A DNA stretch of 5,044 bases, from NCBI GenBank assembly GCA_031259655.1, contig JAIRLF010000237.1, positions 1 to 5,044 of the forward strand, read 5' to 3'. Positions 1 to 5,044 of the stretch are shown piece by piece. Every line of letters begins with the position of its first letter. Positions within the stretch are counted from its first letter, which is position 1. The notes beneath the pieces are model-generated. The model was not told the DNA's origin, did no database searches, and saw only the letters and a list, made by a program, of their open reading frames with translations. The position numbers and the translations under genes were made by a program. Source of the stretch: Prevotellaceae bacterium (GTDB lineage Bacteria; Bacteroidota; Bacteroidia; Bacteroidales; UBA932).

Positions 1-1905
1 TCATTTGTCAACCAAAAACAGTCGGGAATTTTTTTCGGAAATAATTTCGTTATCCATAAGCCAGCGGATAACTTTGATTGTTTTGTCGGGATTTGCTATT
101 TGGTTAGCAAGGTTTTCTACCGTCGAAGGCGTTTGTTCGAGTATAGATTTTATTTTATCGGCAATTGAATCGAACTCATATTTCGTCAGATTCATTTCGT
201 TTCGACGCCGGCACACATCGCATTGAGTACAGCGGGGCGCGTTTTTTTCCCCGAAATATGCAAGAAGTTGAACACTGCGGCATTCCGTTCCGTTTTCGGA
301 ATACGAAAGCATTCCGTTCATTCTTTCGGTAAACCTGTTTTTCGACCACACATAGTTTTCTGTCGAAATCCTTATGTTGTTAGTGTCAAGTCTTTCTTCG
401 TGAAAAATCAACATCGGCGACCTTTTTTGCGGAATATATTCGGCGATTTTCATCTTATTCAATAGCGTCAGCATATTATAGACCTCGTCGCGTGATTTGG
501 ACGTCATTTTAGCAAGATAATCCTCGTCGATATGCACAAAATCGTTGAACAGACCCGTATACGCTCGCAACACGCTTTTGATAAAATTGTCGATATCGGG
601 ATTTTTAATCTGAATCTTATACAAATCGTCCCTGTTGACAGTGAAAAACAGGCGCGAAGGATTGTTGATTTCCTCCGTCAGTTCGGCGATATTTTCTTTC
701 ATCAGAAACTTGAACGCGCTGATAACCGTCGACGGGCAAAACTTGTATGTTCGCGAAAAATGCGCCATATTGAACGCATGCGCGCTGTTTTTCCCCGTTC
801 CGTATGCCACTTGCATATAGCTGCACGAAGCTTGGTAGACGTTCTTAATCTGTTCGATACTGGGATATTCGTTCCGGAAACGTTGCTCGAATTTAAGTTT
901 GTCGCTTCTATTGTACAACAAAACGGCAAAAGCTCTTTTCCCATCGCGGCCTGCCCGTCCGGCTTCCTGAAAATACGCTTCGACAGAATCCGGCAAATCG
1001 ATGTGAACGACTACCCTGACATCCGGTTTGTCTATACCCATTCCGAAAGCGTTTGTTGCGACGATTATTCTTGTTCGTCCGCTTTGCCAATCGTCCTGTT
1101 TGGCGTTGCGCATTTCGGGGCTTAAGCCGGCATGGTAAAAATCGGCTGAAACACCTTTTTCAAAAAGTTTTTGCGCTATTTCTTTCGTCGCGCCTCTGCT
1201 ACGGACGTACACGATGCCCGAACCCTGCTCTTTCTGCAAGATATACAGCAGGTATGCGAATTTATCTTCTATTGTACGGACAATGTAAATAAGATTTTTA
1301 CGCTCGAAGCTTTTTTTCAGCAGATTGGGTTCGCGGAATTGCAATTTCTCCATGATATCGTCAACCACTTTCGGAGTAGCGGTCGCCGTCAGAGCCAAAA
1401 CAGGAATGTCGGGTATAATTTTGCGTATCTCAGCGATTTGCAGATACGAAGGTCGGAAATCATAACCCCATTGCGAAATACAGTGCGACTCGTCGACAGC
1501 TATCAAACTGACGTTCATGCGTTCCAGTCGTATGCGGAATATTTCGGTTTGCAGGCGTTCGGGCGAAAGGTACAGGAACTTGTAATCGCCGAAAACAGCG
1601 TTATTCAGTGCGATATCGATTTCTCTGGACGTCATTCCCGAGTGAATCATCAGCGCTTTGATATTTCGTCTCCTGAGATTTTCGACCTGGTCTTTCATCA
1701 AAGCAATAAGAGGAGTGATAACAAGGCAAATACCCTCCATCGCAAGCGCCGGAACCTGAAAAGTTATTGATTTACCGCCGCCGGTAGGCATCAACGCGAG
1801 CGTGTCCTTTTTTTCTTCGGCAACAGAAAATATTATCTCTTCCTGCAGCTCTCTGAAAACCGGATATCCCCAATATTTTGAGAGTATTTTGCGATATTTT
1901 TCCAC
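1..1905 (-). CDS. recQ: ATP-dependent DNA helicase, RecQ family (Bacteroidota-type, no HRDC domain)
   Basis: This 634-aa superfamily 2 helicase would unwind DNA 3'-5' in recombination and replication-fork repair. Motif 0 is FRELQ (17-21), Walker A is PTGGGKS (40-46, Lys45), the Walker B box is DESH (138-141), and the aromatic-rich loop follows at 142-152. Motif III is LTATA (172-176), motif V is around 282-297 and motif VI is QEAGRAGRDG (313-322). A zinc site has Cys542, Cys559, Cys562 and Cys565, the same CX16CX2CX2C spacing as E. coli RecQ. It sits about 220 residues after motif VI rather than about 50, and the intervening segment looks winged-helix-like. Only about 70 residues follow the cysteines, probably a small winged helix, so the HRDC domain is absent. 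The start is GTG; an in-frame TAG lies 12 nt upstream of it and the next Met (39) is inside Walker A. The stop is TGA at 1-3. It follows the PLP-enzyme gene by 26 nt, so cotranscription is likely. The family call is very secure; the specific cellular role is inferred. Confidence 0.96.
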   Translation of the reverse strand: MEKYRKILSKYWGYPVFRELQEEIIFSVAEEKKDTLALMPTGGGKSITFQVPALAMEGICLVITPLIALMKDQVENLRRRNIKALMIHSGMTSREIDIALNNAVFGDYKFLYLSPERLQTEIFRIRLERMNVSLIAVDESHCISQWGYDFRPSYLQIAEIRKIIPDIPVLALTATATPKVVDDIMEKLQFREPNLLKKSFERKNLIYIVRTIEDKFAYLLYILQKEQGSGIVYVRSRGATKEIAQKLFEKGVSADFYHAGLSPEMRNAKQDDWQSGRTRIIVATNAFGMGIDKPDVRVVVHIDLPDSVEAYFQEAGRAGRDGKRAFAVLLYNRSDKLKFEQRFRNEYPSIEQIKNVYQASCSYMQVAYGTGKNSAHAFNMAHFSRTYKFCPSTVISAFKFLMKENIAELTEEINNPSRLFFTVNRDDLYKIQIKNPDIDNFIKSVLRAYTGLFNDFVHIDEDYLAKMTSKSRDEVYNMLTLLNKMKIAEYIPQKRSPMLIFHEERLDTNNIRISTENYVWSKNRFTERMNGMLSYSENGTECRSVQLLAYFGEKNAPRCTQCDVCRRRNEMNLTKYEFDSIADKIKSILEQTPSTVENLANQIANPDKTIKVIRWLMDNEIISEKNSRLFLVDK

Positions 1906-1910
1906 CTCTC

Positions 1911-1938
1911 TTAGTTCCTAACTCTTAGTTTTTAACTC
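1911..1938. repeat. Two tandem 14-bp units between the PLP-enzyme gene and recQ
   Basis: On the plus strand the units are TTAGTTCCTAACTC (1911-1924) and TTAGTTTTTAACTC (1925-1938), identical at 12 of 14 positions. The second unit covers the TAA stop of the upstream gene and its last coding bases. Read on the minus strand, each unit is GAGTTA-nn-AACTAA, partly self-complementary. The array fills nearly the whole gap before the recQ GTG and puts stop codons just before it. It may be a slippage-prone spacer; no function can be assigned. Confidence 0.75.
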
Positions 1939-3101
1939 CTCAAGGCTTGTTCCAAATCGGCTATCAAATCTTTGGAATCTTCGATGCCCACCGAAACGCG
2001 AATTAAAGTGTCGGTAATACCGATTGCATCACGAACGTCCTTATTTACATGCACATGCGTCATCTTAACCGGCAATTCGATAAGCGATTCTACTCCTCCG
2101 AGACTTTCGGCAGTAACAAACAGCGCAAGTTTATCCATAAAACGTTCGGCGTCTTCGAGAACGCCTTTGAGTTCAAACGAAAGCATTCCTCCAAAACCGG
2201 TAGTCTGCTGTTTGACAAGTTCGTGTTGCGGATGGCTTTCAAGCCCCGGATACAGCACTTTATTGACTTTCGGATGACTTTCGAGGAAACGCGCTATCGC
2301 AAAAGCGTTTCTCTGATGCTGTTCCATACGTACCGACAGGGTTTTGATTCCCCGCATATTAAGATACGAATCGAAGGGCGACAGCACCGCGCCGCAGTTA
2401 TTTTGTGTCGCTTTGATTTTTTCGTAGAGTTCGTCGTCGGACGTCAACACCGCCCCGCCAAGCACATCGCTGTGTCCTCCAATGTATTTCGTCGTACTGT
2501 GCACGATGATATCGGCTCCTAAGGACGCCGGTTTCATGAAATACGGCGATAGAAAAGTGTTATCCACAACCACAATAAGCCCGTGTTTATGAGCGATTTT
2601 TGCAACCGCCGCTATATCGCATATCTTCGTAAGCGGGTTTGTCGGCGATTCTATCCACACTATTTTCGTTTCGGGTCTGACAGTTGCCTCAAACAAAGCC
2701 AAATCGTTCAAATCGATGTACGAAACAGACAGGTTTGTGTAGACCGAGTCGAACAGCCGTCGTGTACCGCCGTAGAGGTCATCGAAGCCGATTATATGGT
2801 CGCCGGACGCCGTCAATGCTTGCAAGACAGCATTTTCGGCAGCCATTCCCGAAGCGAATGCAAGTCCGTATTTTACGTATTCGATTGCCGCAAGTTTTGC
2901 CTCGTATGCTTTCCGCGTCGGGTTCGACGAACGTACATAATCGAACTCCGAAACCGGTTTCGAAGGATTATGCCACACATACGTCGTTGTAAGATGTAAA
3001 GGCGCAACAACGTCTCCCGTAGCTCCTTCCGCATAGTTTGGTTCTTCGCCGGCATGTATCGCTCTTGTCGAAAAACCGTATTTGTTAATGTCTCTTTTCA
3101 T
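1932..3101 (-). CDS. Cystathionine gamma-synthase/lyase-type PLP enzyme (metB-like, Cys/Met metabolism)
   Basis: This 389-aa cytosolic enzyme belongs to the fold-type I PLP family of transsulfuration enzymes. Family members either join cysteine to an activated homoserine to make cystathionine (MetB) or cleave cystathionine or related thiol substrates (CGL, MccB, methionine gamma-lyase). Visible landmarks are Tyr55 and Arg57 in DYVRSSNPTR (phosphate binding from the neighbouring subunit), Ser84-Gly85-Met86, Tyr110 in DDLYGG (stacks on PLP), Asp180 in VVDNTF (pairs with the PLP nitrogen), the PLP lysine Lys205 in HSTTKYIGGHSD, and the carboxylate-binding Arg368 in LIRVSVGIED. Length is normal. 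Asp54 and Glu338 match the pair in E. coli cystathionine gamma-synthase (Asp45/Glu325), whereas gamma-lyases usually have Glu at the first position. However, the C-terminal ELPxxMTH region also resembles gamma-lyases. I lean towards the synthase but cannot exclude lyase activity. The ATG start at 3101 lies in an AT-rich stretch without a clear Shine-Dalgarno. It has its own promoter and probably shares a transcript with recQ downstream. Confidence 0.93.
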   Translation of the reverse strand: MKRDINKYGFSTRAIHAGEEPNYAEGATGDVVAPLHLTTTYVWHNPSKPVSEFDYVRSSNPTRKAYEAKLAAIEYVKYGLAFASGMAAENAVLQALTASGDHIIGFDDLYGGTRRLFDSVYTNLSVSYIDLNDLALFEATVRPETKIVWIESPTNPLTKICDIAAVAKIAHKHGLIVVVDNTFLSPYFMKPASLGADIIVHSTTKYIGGHSDVLGGAVLTSDDELYEKIKATQNNCGAVLSPFDSYLNMRGIKTLSVRMEQHQRNAFAIARFLESHPKVNKVLYPGLESHPQHELVKQQTTGFGGMLSFELKGVLEDAERFMDKLALFVTAESLGGVESLIELPVKMTHVHVNKDVRDAIGITDTLIRVSVGIEDSKDLIADLEQALRS

Positions 3102-3179
3102 TATAATTAACTGTATCTAAATTTGTTTATATATTGTCATCTAATTACATTTGACCGGTTCTCCGGCTGAAATTCGTGG

Positions 3180-3187
3180 CAAAATTA
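3180..3187 (-). promoter_or_regulatory. Bacteroidota -7 promoter element for the PLP-enzyme gene
   Basis: On the minus strand this reads TAATTTTG, a full match to the phylum's TAnnTTTG element, in the context TAATTTTGCC. It would give a leader of roughly 70 nt before the ATG at 3101. No good TTTG -33 element is seen at the expected spacing. A short CCGG-AGAA-CCGG hairpin lies in the leader (about 3155-3166); I recognise no known riboswitch there. Confidence 0.55.
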
Positions 3188-3222
3188 GGTATTTTATTTA
3201 TATAAGCTATATGGGGCGTATT

Positions 3223-3263
3223 CAAAACAAAAGGGGATATCCTGTCGCATCCGGATATCCCCC
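3223..3263 (-). terminator. Intrinsic terminator downstream of dps
   Basis: The arms GGGGATATCC (3233-3242) and GGATATCCCC (3253-3262) pair perfectly over 10 bp around a 10-nt loop. On the minus strand the hairpin is followed directly by TTTTGTTTTG (complement of 3223-3232), the U-rich tail of a Rho-independent terminator. It begins 38 nt beyond the dps stop codon. The plus-strand side lacks a comparable T run, so it works mainly for dps. It separates dps from the PLP-enzyme gene. Confidence 0.85.
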
Positions 3264-3301
3264 ATTTAAAGATACTCTAATTTTCAACTAAATAACAAAA
3301 T

Positions 3302-3790
3302 TTATTGCTTACATTGCGCCTCCAAAAATGAGGCAAACATCCAAACCGTTTTTTCTTGCTCTCTGATATAATCGCTCATCAGACTTACAGTAGCTTCGTC
3401 TTTGCGTTCTTCTGCAATCTCTAATATTACCCGTTCTTTATCAATAAGAATTTTGTACGTATCAAGGATAGTATTTACGATTTCGATTTCGCAACTTACC
3501 CCCGAAACTTCTTTCAGCGAAGATAGTTTCAAATAGTACGAATAATTGTTCTCGGGCGTTTCACCTAACATCAGGATGCGTTCGGCTACTTCGTCAATTT
3601 TTTCGGCGATATAGTCATACTGCTCCTCAAATTTTGCATGCAGTGCGAAGAACGATTTTCCCTTAATGTTCCAATGAAATCCTCGCAGATTTGCATAAAA
3701 AATCTGTAAATCGGCCAAAAAGATGCCCAACACGGAAGCGACTGTCTCCGCGTCTTTTTTCTTAATTCCTGTGTAATCTACAACTGTCAT
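3302..3790 (-). CDS. dps: Dps family DNA-binding/ferritin-like stress protein
   Basis: This 162-aa protein belongs to the Dps family, which forms hollow 12-subunit shells. They oxidise Fe(II) with hydrogen peroxide and store the iron, limiting hydroxyl-radical damage. The ferroxidase ligands shared between subunits are His39 (in FHWNIKG), His51, Glu55, Asp66 and Glu70, with the spacing of E. coli Dps His51/His63/Asp67/Asp78/Glu82. Glu55 replaces the usual Asp, a conservative change. Length is typical and the protein is almost all helical, without a signal peptide. The N-terminus is short, with three lysines (10-12) that might touch DNA, but DNA binding is not universal in the family and is not proven here. 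The ATG at 3790 starts just before the conserved first helix. The gene is apparently monocistronic, with a terminator 38 nt downstream and a 24-bp palindrome 38 nt upstream. Peroxide or iron-linked control is expected for the family; the regulator is not visible. Confidence 0.95.
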   Translation of the reverse strand: MTVVDYTGIKKKDAETVASVLGIFLADLQIFYANLRGFHWNIKGKSFFALHAKFEEQYDYIAEKIDEVAERILMLGETPENNYSYYLKLSSLKEVSGVSCEIEIVNTILDTYKILIDKERVILEIAEERKDEATVSLMSDYIREQEKTVWMFASFLEAQCKQ

Positions 3791-3828
3791 ATTTTTAATA
3801 TTTTAATTAACTGTTAATCTGAATTAAT

Positions 3829-3852
3829 TCTACTTCCAAATTTGGAAGTAGA
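3829..3852. promoter_or_regulatory. Perfect 24-bp palindrome, candidate operator upstream of dps
   Basis: The half-site TCTACTTCCAAA (3829-3840) is followed immediately by its exact reverse complement (3841-3852), with no spacer and no mismatch. The palindrome ends 38 nt before the dps ATG and about 60 nt after the SDR stop. On the minus strand its inner TTTG could act as a -33 element, with a weak -7-like TAACAGTT (complement of 3809-3816) 20 nt downstream; a bound dimer would then cover the promoter. No T-rich tract follows on either strand, so a terminator is less likely. It does not match the OxyR, Fur or PerR consensus sequences as I know them. Confidence 0.6.
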
Positions 3853-3911
3853 TGTTTATAACAAAAAAAGATATATAATTGTTCATTTTTTTAGAAAAAA
3901 AATCAATCTTT

Positions 3912-4685
3912 TTAGTGTGCCGTGTATCCTCCGTCGACTACAAATTGCGTTCCCGACACAAACGATGCTCGGTCGGATAGCAGAAATGCAACCGCGTCGG
4001 CGACTTCTTCGGAAGTGCCGAAACGTCCCTGCGCATGCTGCGAGGCAAGATAATCTTTTGTCTCCTTCGGCATTTTGTCGAGCAAAGGCGTGTCGATATA
4101 GCCCGGATGCACGGAGTTGATGCGGATACCTTTGTCGGCATAACCGAGCGCAGCGGCTTTTGTCAAACCGGTAACGCCGTGTTTTGCCGTAACATAAGCG
4201 ACGGCTGTCGCTTCGCCGACAAGCCCAAGGATAGACGCGGTGTTTACGATAGCGCCTCCGCCCGCGCGAAGAATCGCCGGAATTTGCGCATGCATTCCGT
4301 AAAATACGGCGTTCAAGTTCACTTCAATCACTTTTTTGTAGCCTTCGATGTCGATGTCGGCAAGCAATCCCGAAGGACCGCCGATGCCGGCATTGTTGAA
4401 CGCAAGATGCAGCGCTCCAAATTCTTTTTCGGTGAAAGCTACTGCCGCCTCGTTTGCTTTCGGGTCGGTAACGTCAGCCGCAAATGCCTTAGCAATGCCG
4501 CCTGCATTAACAATCTCGTCGGCAACAGCCTGCGCCCTGTCTGCGTTGATGTCGACAACCACTACCGAAGCTCCCTGACGGGCAAGTTTTGCCGCCGTAG
4601 CCTGCCCGATTCCCGAGGCAGCGCCTGTAATTATTGCGACTTTCCCTTCAAAACGTCTGTTGTAATTTACATACTCTTTTCCCAT
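3912..4685 (-). CDS. SDR-family NAD(H)-dependent oxidoreductase (classical short-chain dehydrogenase)
   Basis: This 257-aa classical short-chain dehydrogenase/reductase has a Rossmann fold and probably forms a cytosolic tetramer. Visible motifs are the cofactor loop TGAASGIG (20-27), Asp45 at the end of strand beta-2 in VVVVDI (favours NAD(H) over NADP(H)), DVTD (71-74), NNAG (97-100), catalytic Asn123, Ser151, Tyr164 and Lys168 (YVTAK), the PG motif (194-195) with Thr199, and a C-terminal VDGGYTAH. All catalytic residues are present. The substrate cannot be deduced; relatives include 3-oxoacyl-ACP reductases, glucose and cyclopentanol dehydrogenases, and other alcohol dehydrogenases. The frame stays open to a TTG at 4727, but that TTG lies inside the -7 promoter box, so the ATG at 4685 is the start. 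The gene has its own promoter. Only weakly structured AT-rich sequence follows the stop, so some read-through into dps is possible. Confidence 0.93.
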   Translation of the reverse strand: MGKEYVNYNRRFEGKVAIITGAASGIGQATAAKLARQGASVVVVDINADRAQAVADEIVNAGGIAKAFAADVTDPKANEAAVAFTEKEFGALHLAFNNAGIGGPSGLLADIDIEGYKKVIEVNLNAVFYGMHAQIPAILRAGGGAIVNTASILGLVGEATAVAYVTAKHGVTGLTKAAALGYADKGIRINSVHPGYIDTPLLDKMPKETKDYLASQHAQGRFGTSEEVADAVAFLLSDRASFVSGTQFVVDGGYTAH

Positions 4686-4724
4686 AATTTTTAATACATT
4701 TAATAACGTTAAACAAATTTTCTG

Positions 4725-4732
4725 CAAATATA
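4725..4732 (-). promoter_or_regulatory. Bacteroidota -7 promoter element for the SDR gene
   Basis: On the minus strand this reads TATATTTG, an exact TAnnTTTG match in the context TTATATTTGCAG. It lies 39 nt upstream of the ATG at 4685, so the transcript would have a leader of about 30 nt. No convincing TTTG is found at the -33 spacing. Its position rules out the longer TTG-initiated reading of the SDR gene. Confidence 0.65.
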
Positions 4733-4812
4733 AGGTTTATTTGCCAATATTGTTAATTGAATTTCCTTATGTCGATATAAAAAGAATATATAGCGTCTGT
4801 CCGAAAACCCAC

Positions 4813-4844
4813 AATATGCAAATTTATAGCAATTAATATGCAAA
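4813..4844. repeat. 10-bp direct repeat spaced by 22 bp
   Basis: AATATGCAAA occurs at 4813-4822 and again, without mismatch, at 4835-4844. The offset is 22 bp, about two helical turns, so both copies face the same side of the DNA. They lie between the divergent SDR and transposase-like promoters. They could be protein-binding sites, for example near a transposon end, or chance in AT-rich DNA. Confidence 0.5.
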
Positions 4845-4884
4845 AAAAGATTGGAATCTTTAGTTCGGCGTAAGCCAATCTTTT
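4845..4884 (-). terminator. Hairpin with T tract, possible terminator (better on the minus strand)
   Basis: AAAAGATTGG (4845-4854) pairs perfectly with CCAATCTTTT (4875-4884) around a 20-nt loop. On the minus strand the stem runs into a run of seven T (complement of 4842-4848), suiting termination of transcription arriving from the right. On the plus strand only four T, within the stem, end the hairpin. The left arm can also pair with AATCTTT (4855-4861), so two structures compete. The stem is AT-rich and the loop long, so this is only a moderate terminator call. Confidence 0.45.
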
Positions 4885-4961
4885 CACTCTATAATACGAT
4901 AATCAAATTGCGCCATAACAAACTACTGTCATGTCATATTAAAAAAGTCGTAAAAATGTTT

Positions 4962-4969
4962 TACCTTTG
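4962..4969 (+). promoter_or_regulatory. Bacteroidota -7 promoter element for the transposase-like gene
   Basis: TACCTTTG fits TAnnTTTG exactly, in the context TTTTACCTTTGCGCC, and ends 15 nt before the ATG at 4985. Transcription would begin only about 10 nt before the start codon, giving a very short leader. No clear TTTG -33 element is present. Confidence 0.6.
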
Positions 4970-4984
4970 CGCCCAAAAAAGTAT

Positions 4985-5044
4985 ATGAAAAAGTACAGAG
5001 TAACATTACAGGAAGACGAATTGTTCCAGTTAAATACAATAGTC
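4985..5044 (+). CDS. Start of an IS630-like transposase gene (partial, runs off the window)
   Basis: The ATG opens a frame of 20 codons that continues past the window edge. The N-terminus MKKYRVTLQEDELFQLNTIV resembles the opening of many IS630/Tc1-type transposases, which start with MKKYxVTL followed by an acidic EER/EDE-like stretch and then a helix-turn-helix. The catalytic DDE domain is outside the window. The identification rests on this short pattern only, from memory of the family. A typical -7 promoter element just upstream supports a real gene start. It is the only gene on the plus strand and diverges from the SDR gene. Whether the element is intact cannot be seen. Confidence 0.6.
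   Translation, partial: MKKYRVTLQEDELFQLNTIV

Noticed and set aside
532..1770. Two long plus-strand open frames (197 and 199 codons) opposite recQ.
   Set aside because: They lie antisense to strongly conserved helicase sequence, show no recognisable domain and are explained by codon bias on the other strand.
2049..2999. Plus-strand open frames (157, 138 and 102 codons) opposite the PLP-enzyme gene.
   Set aside because: They are shadows of the real gene, without recognisable motifs or promoter signals.
3102..3179. A SAM or other methionine-related riboswitch in the leader of the PLP-enzyme gene.
   Set aside because: The leader is only about 70 nt, very AT-rich, with a single short CCGG hairpin and none of the conserved riboswitch cores.
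3829..3852. Reading the palindrome as the terminator of the SDR gene.
   Set aside because: Neither strand has a T-rich tract after it, and a spacer-less palindrome fits a dimer-binding DNA site better than a terminator hairpin.
4035..4694. A 219-codon plus-strand open frame opposite the SDR gene.
   Set aside because: It is antisense to a fully conserved SDR with all catalytic residues, its own translation is low-complexity and Arg/Cys-rich, and it runs into the SDR promoter region.
4686..4727. A 14-residue N-terminal extension of the SDR protein from a TTG at 4727.
   Set aside because: The TTG overlaps the TATATTTG -7 promoter box, and the ATG at 4685 gives a normal SDR N-terminus with the TGxxxGIG motif at residue 20.
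1..5044. CRISPR arrays, tRNA or rRNA genes, a toxin-antitoxin pair or a defence island.
   Set aside because: No regularly spaced repeats, no tRNA-like cloverleaf and no small paired genes were seen. RecQ and Dps are ordinary housekeeping and stress proteins here, without defence-gene neighbours.

Overview
The window looks like ordinary chromosomal DNA from a member of the Bacteroidota, probably order Bacteroidales. Three upstream regions carry the -7 promoter element typical of that phylum (TAnnTTTG: TATATTTG, TAATTTTG, TACCTTTG). The genes mostly lack clear Shine-Dalgarno sequences, intergenic DNA is very AT-rich, and the RecQ and Dps proteins look like Bacteroidota versions. The exact genus cannot be read from the sequence.

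Layout. Four complete genes lie on the minus strand, so they are transcribed from right to left: an SDR-family NAD(H)-type oxidoreductase (3912-4685), the ferritin-like protein Dps (3302-3790), a cystathionine gamma-synthase/lyase-type PLP enzyme (1932-3101) and a RecQ-family DNA helicase (1-1905, GTG start, complete to its stop at the window edge). At the right end the first 20 codons of a plus-strand gene are visible (4985-5044). They resemble the start of an IS630-type transposase, so the right edge probably enters an insertion sequence.

Transcription. The SDR gene has its own promoter (-7 box at 4725-4732). Between SDR and dps lies a perfect 24-bp palindrome (3829-3852), a good candidate operator for dps. 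An intrinsic terminator (3223-3263) follows dps and separates it from the PLP-enzyme gene, which has its own -7 box (3180-3187). The PLP-enzyme gene and recQ are only 26 nt apart, with no terminator between them, and are probably cotranscribed. A 14-bp tandem repeat fills that gap. The 299-bp region 4686-4984 holds the SDR promoter, a 22-bp-spaced direct repeat, a hairpin and the promoter of the transposase-like gene.

The genes are housekeeping or stress functions (DNA repair, sulfur amino acid metabolism, iron/oxidative protection, redox metabolism) and do not form one pathway. I see no new defence or biosynthetic system. The points most worth a second look are the palindrome before dps, the unusual domain order of the RecQ protein, and the structured region before the transposase-like gene.
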